This document shows, in pieces, positions 1-6,896 of a stretch of DNA of 11,987 nt. How positions within the stretch are numbered: position 1 is the first letter of the stretch; each line of letters opens with the position of its first letter. Origin of the DNA: UBA6921 sp031363085. Lineage in GTDB: Bacteria; Pseudomonadota; Gammaproteobacteria; SG8-11. Position numbers and translations under genes: made by a program. Location: assembly GCA_031363085.1 (NCBI GenBank), contig JANLTU010000118.1, positions 1-11,987 of the forward strand, in the 5' to 3' direction. The notes below the pieces were generated by a model. That model worked only from the letters and a program-made list of their open reading frames with translations, was not told the DNA's origin and made no database searches.

Positions 1-1
1 C

Positions 2-439
2 GGTGCGGGCAAACTGCTTCTTGGTGACCGACCACGATTTGGCTTGCGATTACCCGCGAATCTGATTCCCGCCGTGCTTCCGCTCGCGGGCAAACGCCTC
101 AACCTTAATGGCGACACCCTGCGCGTGGGCACAACCACCACGGCCGCGCTGGTTCCTGCGGTGGTGCTCTACGCGCACGTCGTCACCACCAAACACGGCG
201 ATGACGAAGAGCGTTTCGATGCTGAAATACAGCGCCAGCTCGACGGGCTCGACATTAAAGGCAAACCGCAGCGCGGCCCGCGCCGCATCGTCGCGATCAA
301 GGACAAGAAAGTCGTTGGCCATTCGCTGCTGGTGTCCGAATTGACCGCCGAGGAATCCATCCGCTTGCAGGAACAAGGATTGGGCGGACGGAGAAAGATG
401 GGGTGTGGGGTGTTTGTGCCGCACATGGAGAACGCATGA
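2..439 (+). CDS. cas6: Cas6 crRNA endoribonuclease, I-MYXAN (Cmx6) type, 5' partial
   Basis: Cas6 cuts the CRISPR transcript inside each repeat to release crRNAs and usually stays bound to the 3' hairpin as part of the effector complex. The frame is open from base 2 to the TGA at 437-439, giving about 145 residues; the start codon and N-terminal part lie outside the window. Two stretches match my recollection of the Cmx6 family: a segment reading GDRPRF-GLRLPA followed by LPLAGK and LRVG near the visible start, and the glycine-rich C-terminal loop GLGGRRKMGCGVFVP (about 377-421). That loop is the RNA-binding signature of RAMP-fold Cas6 proteins. The stop codon overlaps the cas3 start (ATGA), so the two are probably translationally coupled. 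The catalytic residue cannot be assigned from the visible part. The family assignment is fairly sure; an internal TTG at 44 is not the real start because homology-like sequence continues upstream of it. Confidence 0.88.
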   Translation, partial: GAGKLLLGDRPRFGLRLPANLIPAVLPLAGKRLNLNGDTLRVGTTTTAALVPAVVLYAHVVTTKHGDDEERFDAEIQRQLDGLDIKGKPQRGPRRIVAIKDKKVVGHSLLVSELTAEESIRLQEQGLGGRRKMGCGVFVPHMENA

Positions 440-2715
440 CGCACTTCGACGTCTTGCTTGCCAAAAGCTGGCACGCCAACGCTCCAGACGAGGCACCACC
501 CTCTTACGCGCGCTTGGTGCCGCATCTGCGTGCAGTTCAGAAGGCAGGTGCCAGCATCATAGAGGTCGCGGGCGAGTTGATTTTGCAGCAGCTTGATTTA
601 CCCGTTGATCCGTGGTTAAGCCGGTTGGAGCGTGCGCTGCGTGTGGCATGTCTGTGTCACGACATTGGCAAAGCCAATGATGCGTTTCAGAAAATGGTGA
701 CGCACAAGCTCGACCCCACTGCGCAACCCGCGCGGCATGAATTGCTCAGCGCGTTGTTGCTGGCGGATCGCGAGTCTCCGATTCGGCATTGGGCGAAATC
801 CATGTTGGAAACGGAGCAAGTTAACGACGACGCAGATTGGTTATTGGATTGCATCGTCGGTGCAGTAGGTGGCCACCACCTGAAACTGGATGAAGAATGG
901 AAGAAAGCCGCACGCGCATTGCAAGGCGGGTGCGGCACGTCTTTGCACATGTTGTTGATGCACCCCGATCTGCAACGCCTGTTTGCCGAGCATAGGCCTA
1001 TCCACGAGATTTCATTTTCTTTGGTGAACGGACAACCGAAATGGATCGGTGCACGACGCACATCTTTCAATTTCCAAAGTCATTGTTGGCAAGAAAAGCT
1101 AATTAGTGAGCCGCAGTGGTGGCGATTCGCGGCGGCGTTGAAGGCGTTAACCTGTGCGGCGGACGTGGCGGGGAGCGCAATGTTATCGGAGAAAGAACCG
1201 ATCCGCCGATGGGTCACTCAGACATTGAGTCATCGGGTGAATGCAGATCAGATGCGCGAAGTTGTGCGTATCAGGCTGAACGGAAAGGAGCCACGTCTAT
1301 TCCAGAAACAGATTGGTGAATCCACCAAGCGAGTGACACTGGTTGAGGCAGGCTGCGGCACGGGCAAAACCGCTGCGGCCTATTTGTGGGCCGCGCAACA
1401 TGCGCAGGGGAAGAAGTTGTTTTTTTGCTATCCCACCACCGGTACCGCGACGGAAGGCTTTCTCGGTTATGTCCATGAAAGTGAGGTGGAAGCCAAGCTC
1501 ATGCACTCACGCGCCATCGTGGACCTCGAAGGTATCGCGGAAGTTTCCGACGACGAAAGCGAAGACCACTTGCTGCGCATCGAATCTTTAAGCGCGTGGA
1601 GTCCGCAAGTCATCGTATGCACGGCGGACACCGTGCTCGCCTTGGTGCGCAACAACCGGCGCGGCTTGTACAACTCGCCCGCCATTCTATGCGGCGCGTT
1701 TGTGTTCGATGAATTACACGCGTACGACGATGCCATGTTTGTTGCATTGCTTGCGCTAATGAAAGCGTTGCCGGGTGCGAGCTTCTTGTTGATGAGTGCC
1801 TCGCTGCCCAAACAACGTAAAAGCATGCTGTTGTCGCACGTCGATGACATCGAACAAATACCCGCGCCGAAGGAACTGGAGGCGATTCCGCGTTACGAAT
1901 TTCAATGGGCAGAACCCGGTGACGCAGTATTGAACGTGGTTCGTGAACACGTGATCGCCGGGAAAAAAGTGCTATGGGTTTGCAATACGGTGGCGCGGGC
2001 GCAATGCATTTTCGCGGAGGCCCGGCGCTGGGGAGTAAATGTCAAAACCTATCACAGCCGGTTTAAGTACGAAGATCGCAAACAGCGGCATCGCGATGTC
2101 GTGGATGCGTTTGGGCCGGGCAGAAGCTCGGGGCTATTGGCTGTCACGACACAAGTCGCGGAGATGTCGCTGGACCTGGATGCCGATGTGCTGGTGAGTG
2201 AAGTGGCTCCGATTCCCGCACTCATCCAGCGGCTCGGGAGATTGAATCGCCGCGTGACTCCCGAATTTCCCGGCACGCCGCGCACGGTGTTATTTCTCGA
2301 ACCAAGCAATGAAAAGCCATACACGAAAGACGAATTGGCGCTGGCCAAACAATGGATCGAAGCATTACAACGCGAAGGACATCCCCTCAGCCAAGATGAT
2401 CTTGTACGGTGCTTTCATGCCCGGGCGCCTAATCAAGACAAATCATTACCGCTTAGTACCGAGTGGCTGGATTCTGGTTGGCATGCGGTCCCGGGAGCGA
2501 TCCGCGAAGGTTCATGCTCGGTGTCTGTGATCCTTTCCGAGGATGAATCGGACTGCCGGGAGAGCGGCGTCAACATCATTAACCGCAATATCCCCATGAA
2601 TTTCGCCGCATGGCTCGGGATGGGCGCGTGGAGAGAATTCAAAGGCAACTTGATCGTGCCGGAAGGCGTGATCGACTACGACAAGGAGATGGGTGCCACA
2701 TGGCGAAAGACATGA
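436..2715 (+). CDS. cas3: Cas3 HD nuclease/helicase
   Basis: Cas3 is recruited to target DNA bound by Cascade, nicks the displaced strand and degrades it while translocating. The protein is 759 aa with both activities in one chain, the usual size for a fused Cas3. The HD nuclease is N-terminal: H75-D76 in CHDIGKA, H101 in RHELLSALL, GGHH at 145-148, and the last metal-ligand Asp at 243 in AADVAGS. The superfamily 2 helicase follows: Walker A AGCGTGKT at 305-312, DEAD-box-like DELH at 425-428, motif III SAS at 454-456, motif V TTQVAEMSLDLDADV from 571, and motif VI QRLGRLNRR at 598-606. No key residue is missing. The start at 436 overlaps the cas6 stop (ATGA) and has GGAGA at 427-431 about 4 nt upstream; an in-frame ATG at 403 lies inside cas6 and is less likely. 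The gene overlaps cas8 by 16 nt. Confidence 0.96.
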   Translation: MTHFDVLLAKSWHANAPDEAPPSYARLVPHLRAVQKAGASIIEVAGELILQQLDLPVDPWLSRLERALRVACLCHDIGKANDAFQKMVTHKLDPTAQPARHELLSALLLADRESPIRHWAKSMLETEQVNDDADWLLDCIVGAVGGHHLKLDEEWKKAARALQGGCGTSLHMLLMHPDLQRLFAEHRPIHEISFSLVNGQPKWIGARRTSFNFQSHCWQEKLISEPQWWRFAAALKALTCAADVAGSAMLSEKEPIRRWVTQTLSHRVNADQMREVVRIRLNGKEPRLFQKQIGESTKRVTLVEAGCGTGKTAAAYLWAAQHAQGKKLFFCYPTTGTATEGFLGYVHESEVEAKLMHSRAIVDLEGIAEVSDDESEDHLLRIESLSAWSPQVIVCTADTVLALVRNNRRGLYNSPAILCGAFVFDELHAYDDAMFVALLALMKALPGASFLLMSASLPKQRKSMLLSHVDDIEQIPAPKELEAIPRYEFQWAEPGDAVLNVVREHVIAGKKVLWVCNTVARAQCIFAEARRWGVNVKTYHSRFKYEDRKQRHRDVVDAFGPGRSSGLLAVTTQVAEMSLDLDADVLVSEVAPIPALIQRLGRLNRRVTPEFPGTPRTVLFLEPSNEKPYTKDELALAKQWIEALQREGHPLSQDDLVRCFHARAPNQDKSLPLSTEWLDSGWHAVPGAIREGSCSVSVILSEDESDCRESGVNIINRNIPMNFAAWLGMGAWREFKGNLIVPEGVIDYDKEMGATWRKT
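2683..2688 (+). promoter_or_regulatory. Ribosome binding site of cas8, inside the cas3 end
   Basis: AAGGAG lies 11 nt before the ATG at 2700, which favours that start for cas8. A second in-frame ATG at 2712 overlaps the cas3 stop as ATGA, the junction used elsewhere in this operon, but it is 23 nt from this site and has no good Shine-Dalgarno of its own. Confidence 0.5.
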
Positions 2716-4283
2716 TTCTCAAACTCAACGGGCCGGGCATGACCAGCTTGCACAAGGCGGGCCTGGCAGGTTTGTACATGACGCTCAAAGCGCTTGAGCG
2801 AAATAAAGTCAAGATCGACGATCTTCGCTGGGATTTACGCCCGGATCGCGTTGTACTGGATTGGCAGGGCGAGACACCGAAGGCGGCGTTGCAACAACTC
2901 ATCGAGCGGTCGTTCCAGATCGACCACGATGGATTTTTTCGCTTCGCAGGTTTGGACTCCGGCAGCCCGGCGACGGTGGATCAAAAGCATCTGCTCTACA
3001 TAGCGCTACTCAATACGTTTCTGCAATTCGGGCCACATCGCCCAACTGCGGCAAAGCGCACGCTGCGTTATGAAGTGGACGACAAAGTATGTTCGGTGAA
3101 TGGCTTTGGTCCGATTCAAAGTTACCGCCATCAACAAGCGGGCGAGGTTTTTTTAGACAACAACGGGAAGTTTCTACCGGAGATTGAGGTCGCGGGTTGG
3201 TTGTATCCAGGCGGTGGACAGCGGCACGTAGTGCACGCCGACAGTAAGTTCAGCGAACCGGTCGAGCAGGCATTGTGTTTGCTCTTCGCACCTGTGGGTT
3301 GCATATTTTTTCAAATCGTTGCCAGCACGAAAGGCCGCAAAGCACGCGCGGCGTTGGTGATCCCCCAAGTGCTCGACCTCAACATATATTCACAGTTGCG
3401 CCTCTACATTGCCCAGCGCGGCGTGGTTGCGCTCACCGCGTCGGGCGCGTCCGATGCCGCGCTCAGGTTTTTGGTGATGCTGCGTGGCGCAACGCTCGGC
3501 GCGGAGTTTGCGCAGCTTACGGGCGAGAGCATGCCTTGCCGCGTGATTACTTTCGGGATCGTGGCTTGGAACGAGAAGCAGAAATCCAGGACCATGACGC
3601 GCACGGTGTTGCCGGGGTCGATCAAGGGCATGGATAACTATGCTCTTGCCGATGCGATCTTTAAAAACGATTGGCAGTGCGTAAAAGAAAAACGCGACCG
3701 GCGCGGGGACGTGACGGAACCCGAACATCATTTCATCAAGACATCCATAGCGCGTGAATTGATCGCCGACAACATCGCTTGCGGCAAGCAATGGTACGAC
3801 CAATTCGCTGACGCTATGACACAGAAAGAAACACGTACCCGATTAACCTACGAACGAAAGGAGCTGAGCGATATGGTGAATCAAGCGACGTTTGATGATG
3901 CACGCGAACGTATTTTCATTTCTGCCTGCCATGAGGCGTGGCGGCGCAGGCTCGGAAAATTGGGCGAGCGGTCACGACGTGAGAACGCCACGTTTTCTTC
4001 TCTTGTGAACCGGGAATACGAAAAGCTGCGGGTTGCGCTGTCGCGCTGCAAGAACCCGGCGACCCTTCGGGAAACCGTGGTGGATTTGTGGTCGCGCGCC
4101 GGTTCCATCAAAGAGCTGCACGATCACTGGCAGGAGGTCTTGTCGCTGCTGGATGAAAAGAATTGGCGCAAAGGCAAAGACCTGGCGTTGCTCGCACTCG
4201 CAAGCTACAAACCAGCAAGCAAAGACGAGGAACAGGGGATGACGATTCAAACAACTGAAGCAACGGAAGGAGAGGGCAAATGA
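2700..4283 (+). CDS. cas8a1: Cas8 large subunit, I-MYXAN Cas8a1/Cmx1 (DevT-like)
   Basis: This is the large subunit of the effector complex, expected to recognise the PAM and help load Cas3. The 527-aa protein occupies the slot between cas3 and cas7, as in other MYXAN loci. Its N-terminus has the pattern I recall for DevT/Cmx-type Cas8 proteins: a short beta segment ending NGPGM, then LHKAGLAGLYMTLKAL at about residues 17-32. The rest diverges too far for me to map domains or name PAM-contacting residues. The C-terminus is basic and helical and ends in a polar, Glu/Thr-rich tail of about 25 residues that is probably disordered. NCBI uses two related names in this slot (Cas8a1/Cmx1 and Cmx8) and I cannot separate them with certainty by eye. 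The start at 2700 is chosen on its Shine-Dalgarno; 2712 would shorten the protein by 4 residues. The stop overlaps the cas7 start. Confidence 0.82.
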   Translation: MAKDMILKLNGPGMTSLHKAGLAGLYMTLKALERNKVKIDDLRWDLRPDRVVLDWQGETPKAALQQLIERSFQIDHDGFFRFAGLDSGSPATVDQKHLLYIALLNTFLQFGPHRPTAAKRTLRYEVDDKVCSVNGFGPIQSYRHQQAGEVFLDNNGKFLPEIEVAGWLYPGGGQRHVVHADSKFSEPVEQALCLLFAPVGCIFFQIVASTKGRKARAALVIPQVLDLNIYSQLRLYIAQRGVVALTASGASDAALRFLVMLRGATLGAEFAQLTGESMPCRVITFGIVAWNEKQKSRTMTRTVLPGSIKGMDNYALADAIFKNDWQCVKEKRDRRGDVTEPEHHFIKTSIARELIADNIACGKQWYDQFADAMTQKETRTRLTYERKELSDMVNQATFDDARERIFISACHEAWRRRLGKLGERSRRENATFSSLVNREYEKLRVALSRCKNPATLRETVVDLWSRAGSIKELHDHWQEVLSLLDEKNWRKGKDLALLALASYKPASKDEEQGMTIQTTEATEGEGK

Positions 4284-5332
4284 GTAAGCATCTATTCGGT
4301 TTGGTTGTAACTCCGCACGGCACCGCCGCAAATAATCGCGGTGAAAACGAAGGCAATATTACGACGCTGCAAAAACTGCTGTGGAACGGTGAAATGCATA
4401 CCACTGTTTCTGCCGAAGCGATTCGCTGGGCATTGCGTTACTTCTGGCAGCGCTCAGGCATCAACGTGAATCGCAAATGGAACGACGATACCAACGACCA
4501 TGAATGGGTGGATAAATTGTGGCTGCCGTGGACCGACCCGGATGGTGCGGGTAAAGGCCAGGAAACCTTTATCGACGACGACATGCTGGGCTTCATGCTT
4601 GCCGAGGCTGCCGACAGTGATGGCAGCGATACCGGCGACGGGTTGAAGAAGCAAAAAAAGGAGCTTGATGATCGCTACAAAACACTCTCAAAAGACGAAC
4701 AGAAAGCAGAGTCTGGTAAGGAATTGAAAAAGCAGATCAAGGCACTCGATGAAAAAATTAGACTCCTGAGCAAAGGAACCTGCGATAAGCGGCGCGGTGT
4801 GTTGGAGGTATCGCGGGCAATTTCGCTGTCACCATTCGCCGGTGACATCACGTTTAACGCGAAAAGCGGCGAAAAATCCAACACCAGTTTGTACGGAACT
4901 GAAATTCACGCCACGCGCTACCAATATGGTTTCGCACTCACACCGGAAGCGCTGCGCGTGCCAAGTCGCGCCCTGAATGCGGTGGATGCGGTGACATCGC
5001 TTTCCGAGGTCGCGGGAAATCATAGCCGGTTCTTGTATGACTTCTCGCCCGATGCCGTGATCTACCGTTGGACCGACGACTTCGCGCCCCGGATGCTCTA
5101 TGGCTTCGCGGTCGCGGACGACCAGCACATCACGCTCCCTGAAGTCTTGGGTCGCATCGAGTACGGTGATATCGACCCCAAGGATATTATCGTGGGCGCG
5201 TCCACGGCCACAACGTTCAACGCGGAAACGATGGGCAATTTCGAGACGTTGGGTATCAAGGTGCAAGGCGTGAAAGCAGCCGCGCAGGAATTGAAGGCAC
5301 GCATGCGTGTCGATCTCAAGCTAGGCGGATAG
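4280..5332 (+). CDS. cas7: Cas7 backbone subunit, DevR family
   Basis: Cas7 forms the helical backbone of the effector complex and holds the crRNA guide along its length. The 350-aa protein has the family's very conserved opening: LVVTPHGTAANNRGENEG at about residues 8-25, then TTLQKLLWNGE and TTVSAEAIRWALR (residues 41-53). Further DevR/Cst2-type blocks are DDDMLGFMLAE at 99-109 and RGVLEVSRAISLSPFAGDI at 172-190. Between those two blocks, at about 115-170, sits a Lys/Glu-rich stretch with predicted coiled-coil character (for example KKQKKELDDRYKTL and KELKKQIKALDEKI) that looks longer than the linker I expect in DevR proteins. The ATG at 4280 overlaps the cas8 stop (ATGA) and has AAGGAG at 4267-4272, 7 nt upstream, so expression is probably strong and coupled. 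Cas7 is needed in several copies per complex, which fits the good ribosome binding site. Confidence 0.94.
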   Translation: MSKHLFGLVVTPHGTAANNRGENEGNITTLQKLLWNGEMHTTVSAEAIRWALRYFWQRSGINVNRKWNDDTNDHEWVDKLWLPWTDPDGAGKGQETFIDDDMLGFMLAEAADSDGSDTGDGLKKQKKELDDRYKTLSKDEQKAESGKELKKQIKALDEKIRLLSKGTCDKRRGVLEVSRAISLSPFAGDITFNAKSGEKSNTSLYGTEIHATRYQYGFALTPEALRVPSRALNAVDAVTSLSEVAGNHSRFLYDFSPDAVIYRWTDDFAPRMLYGFAVADDQHITLPEVLGRIEYGDIDPKDIIVGASTATTFNAETMGNFETLGIKVQGVKAAAQELKARMRVDLKLGG

Positions 5333-5363
5333 CAGCGGCGAAGGTTCATTCACGGAGGTATCC

Positions 5364-6026
5364 ATGCACGACAACGTTGCGTTATTCGTCTCAGTTCCCG
5401 TTGCATCCTTCCGGGTGCCACGGGCCCGAGAATATTTTGAAACGCTGCCCTGTCCGCCGCCCTCCACGGTGTACGGCATGTTGCTGTCGCTGGTGGGCGA
5501 GGTTAATCGCCATTCGCACGAGGGAGCGGAGCTTGCCATCGCGTTGCTTTCGCAGCCTGAGTATTCGGTGGTGTTGCGCACCTTGTGGCGGGTGAAAAGC
5601 CGGAAGCACGGGCCGGGCCTTGGCGAAAACAAACGTCCCGATTTTCAGGAATTGCTGACACACATCAAGTTGGCTGTGTGGCTGAAGCAGGGCAAGAACG
5701 AAGATGCGCCCGTGTGTCTGGCTGACCGCGTGCGACGAGTTCTCGCAGCACCGCACACAGCCATTCGTTTCGGTGGACTTTCGTTGGGCGAGAGCACGCA
5801 TCTGGTGGACGACTTGCGACCACTGCGCGAGGCTGACGGCCGTCATGGAACGACCCTGTTGCAGAGCGACGAGGGCGACTTGAGTCTGCCGATTTGGGCG
5901 GACCATGTGGGGTCGCGCGGGACAGCGTGGGGGCAATTTATTCTTGAGGATGCTGCACTGCATGAAGGGCCAAGCGAACGAGCGTGGGTGACAATTCGCA
6001 GAGCGGATTTTGTCCCGCGCATTTGA
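5364..6026 (+). CDS. cas5: Cas5 subunit, DevS/Cmx5 family
   Basis: Cas5 caps the 5' handle of the crRNA and joins Cas8 to the Cas7 backbone. The 220-aa protein is a RAMP-fold Cas5 of the DevS type. Visible signatures are the opening strand VSVPVASFRVPRAREYFETL (residues 9-28) with PPPSTVYGMLLSLVGE at about 31-46, then a VLRTLWRVK strand, PDFQELLT, and RFGGLSLGESTHLVDD in the second half. The length is normal for the family and nothing is missing. GGAGG at 5354-5358 lies 5 nt before the ATG at 5364, and the gap after cas7 is only 31 nt, so it belongs to the same operon. It is the last effector gene: the next gene, mazF, is convergent and its stop lies 6 nt away. Confidence 0.94.
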   Translation: MHDNVALFVSVPVASFRVPRAREYFETLPCPPPSTVYGMLLSLVGEVNRHSHEGAELAIALLSQPEYSVVLRTLWRVKSRKHGPGLGENKRPDFQELLTHIKLAVWLKQGKNEDAPVCLADRVRRVLAAPHTAIRFGGLSLGESTHLVDDLRPLREADGRHGTTLLQSDEGDLSLPIWADHVGSRGTAWGQFILEDAALHEGPSERAWVTIRRADFVPRI

Positions 6027-6032
6027 TGAACG

Positions 6033-6365
6033 CTACTCCGCAAACATCTCCTGCAACACCGCCAGCGTTTTCACGGCAGTGTTCGCATCTAGTTTGCCCA
6101 GGCGTTTGACGAGGCGGGTTTTGTCCACGGTGCGGATTTGGTCGAGCACGATCTGGCCTTTTTTGCGCTGGAAAGTGAGCGGGATGCGGGTGGGGTAATC
6201 GCGGCCTTTGGTGCTCATGGGAGCGACGATCACGGTGCCGATGTGGGAGTTCATTTCATCCGGCGAGATGACGACGCACGGGCGGGTCTTGCGGATTTCG
6301 TGGCCCTGGGTGGGGTCAAGACTGACGAGATAAACGTCGAAACGGGAGGCGACTACCAGCGCCAT
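6033..6365 (-). CDS. mazF: MazF/PemK-family mRNA interferase toxin
   Basis: The 110-aa protein is a type II toxin that cleaves RNA at short sequences when it is not bound by its antitoxin. Family signatures are FDVYLVSLDPTQGHEIRKTR near the N-terminus, followed by PCVVISPDEMNS, then VIVAPMST with a downstream YPTRIPL, and GQIVLDQIRTVDKTRL in the second half. The loop after the first strand and the TRIPL region hold the residues usually linked to RNA cleavage, so the toxin looks intact. It starts at 6365 and overlaps the mazE end by 13 nt, the usual coupled arrangement. It is on the strand opposite to all the cas genes and ends 6 nt from the cas5 stop. ChpB/PemK naming would be equally valid; the target sequence cannot be predicted. 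Confidence 0.93.
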   Translation of the reverse strand: MALVVASRFDVYLVSLDPTQGHEIRKTRPCVVISPDEMNSHIGTVIVAPMSTKGRDYPTRIPLTFQRKKGQIVLDQIRTVDKTRLVKRLGKLDANTAVKTLAVLQEMFAE

Positions 6366-6607
6366 TCACTTCGATCCCACTGCGTGGCCAAGGCGGTGTC
6401 TTCGTCCAGGAGCTGGTCGTCTTGGTGCTGAGCCATTCCGGAGAATGCCTCGGACCAACCGCTGCGCGGCGCATGCACGGGGCGGATGATAAGGACGTTG
6501 CCTTCGACTTCGATCTCCACTGAGTCCTTGAGATGACACTGCTCCAGGACGGATTTCGGCAGACGGATGCCTTTAGAGTTTCCAATGCGTACGATATTGG
6601 TTTTCAC
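6353..6607 (-). CDS. mazE: MazE-family antitoxin, AbrB-fold DNA-binding
   Basis: The 84-aa protein pairs with MazF, neutralises it and probably represses its own operon. The N-terminal half is a swapped-hairpin AbrB/SpoVT domain with the diagnostic sequence VRIGNSKGIRLPKSVLEQ at about residues 5-22. The C-terminal half carries the toxin-binding pattern of this family: RSGWSEAF, an acidic DDQLLDEDTA stretch, and a terminal SEWRW close to the common EWEW. Translation probably starts at GTG (6607-6605), with AGAGG about 8 nt upstream on the minus strand. A strong sigma-70-like promoter lies just upstream at 6646-6675 and a small palindrome overlaps its -10 box. The gene is divergent from cas4-cas1, with only 67 nt between the two start codons. 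Confidence 0.92.
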   Translation of the reverse strand: MKTNIVRIGNSKGIRLPKSVLEQCHLKDSVEIEVEGNVLIIRPVHAPRSGWSEAFSGMAQHQDDQLLDEDTALATQWDRSEWRW

Positions 6608-6648
6608 GGCTAAAGCCTCTTGCTCGAATTAATCGACGTAGTCACATT

Positions 6649-6656
6649 GTAATTAC
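6649..6656. promoter_or_regulatory. Candidate MazE operator (GTAATTAC palindrome)
   Basis: GTAATTAC is a perfect 8-bp palindrome that overlaps the -10 box of the mazEF promoter. MazE-type antitoxins commonly repress their own promoter by binding short palindromes there, so this is the best operator candidate in the gap. Such a short AT-rich palindrome can also arise by chance. Confidence 0.3.
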
Positions 6657-6663
6657 GCTGTCT

Positions 6664-6669
6664 AGAGGG
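6664..6669 (+). promoter_or_regulatory. Ribosome binding site of cas4-cas1
   Basis: AGAGGG lies 5 nt before the ATG at 6675. This decides for 6675 over the in-frame GTG at 6669, which would overlap the site itself. Confidence 0.5.
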
Positions 6670-6674
6670 TGTCA

Positions 6675-6860
6675 ATGACTGACTCGCAAGCATCTCTCAT
6701 TCGTGTCATGGCGTTGCACGCGCTGGCGTATTGCGAAAGGTTGTTCTATCTCGAAGAGGTCGAGGAAATTCGAGTGGCAGACCATCGCGTGTATGCAGGC
6801 CGCACCTTGCACGAAGCCGAAGTGGACGTTGATGGCGAGTGGCAATCGGTTCAGCTCTAG
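6675..6860 (+). pseudogene. N-terminal fragment of the Cas4-Cas1 fusion, cut by in-frame TAG
   Basis: This is the first 61 codons of a Cas4-Cas1 fusion gene, ending at an amber codon (6858-6860). The peptide begins MTDSQASLIRVMALHALAYC and includes YCERLFYLEEVEE, the conserved start of Cas4 proteins. C20 is the first of the four cysteines expected to hold the Cas4 iron-sulfur cluster. The reading frame continues without a shift after the stop: the codons from 6861 read SETWGLKGKVDYM, which is the expected next block of the Cas4 domain and holds the nuclease Asp. One base change, TAG to CAG or GAG, would give a 546-aa protein of normal length for the fusion. On its own this fragment should have no activity. 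Amber suppression or a sequence error would each restore the full protein. Confidence 0.85.
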
Positions 6861-6863
6861 AGC
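6854..6863. repeat. 10-bp perfect palindrome containing the amber codon
   Basis: GCTCTAGAGC reads the same on both strands and contains the in-frame TAG. The rare tetranucleotide CTAG is at its centre. A related TCTAGAGG occurs at 6661-6668, just before the gene's start codon. It may be chance; it could also mark where the mutation arose. Confidence 0.5.
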
Positions 6864-6884
6864 GAAACCTGGGGACTCAAAGGT

Positions 6885-6888
6885 AAGG
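6885..6888 (+). promoter_or_regulatory. Possible restart ribosome binding site for the Cas1-bearing part
   Basis: AAGG lies 8 nt before an in-frame ATG at 6897, only 36 nt after the amber codon. AAAGG at 6879-6883 lies 4 nt before an alternative GTG at 6888. Ribosomes that stop at 6858-6860 could re-initiate at either. Confidence 0.3.
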
Positions 6889-6896
6889 TGGATTAC

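Larger units (their letters stand above)
6646..6675 (-). promoter_or_regulatory. Promoter of mazEF (TTGACA - 18 nt - TACAAT)
   Basis: On the minus strand a perfect -35 box TTGACA (6675 to 6670) is followed after 18 nt by TACAAT (6651 to 6646). The expected transcript start is near 6639, about 32 nt before the mazE GTG. The -35 box includes the first base of the cas4-cas1 ATG, so RNA polymerase on this promoter would sit over the cas4-cas1 start region. This is a visual match to the sigma-70 consensus, not a measured promoter. Confidence 0.6.

Noticed and set aside
403..435. Upstream in-frame ATG for cas3
   Set aside because: It lies inside the conserved Cas6 end; the ATG at 436 has a good ribosome binding site and the ATGA overlap typical of this operon.
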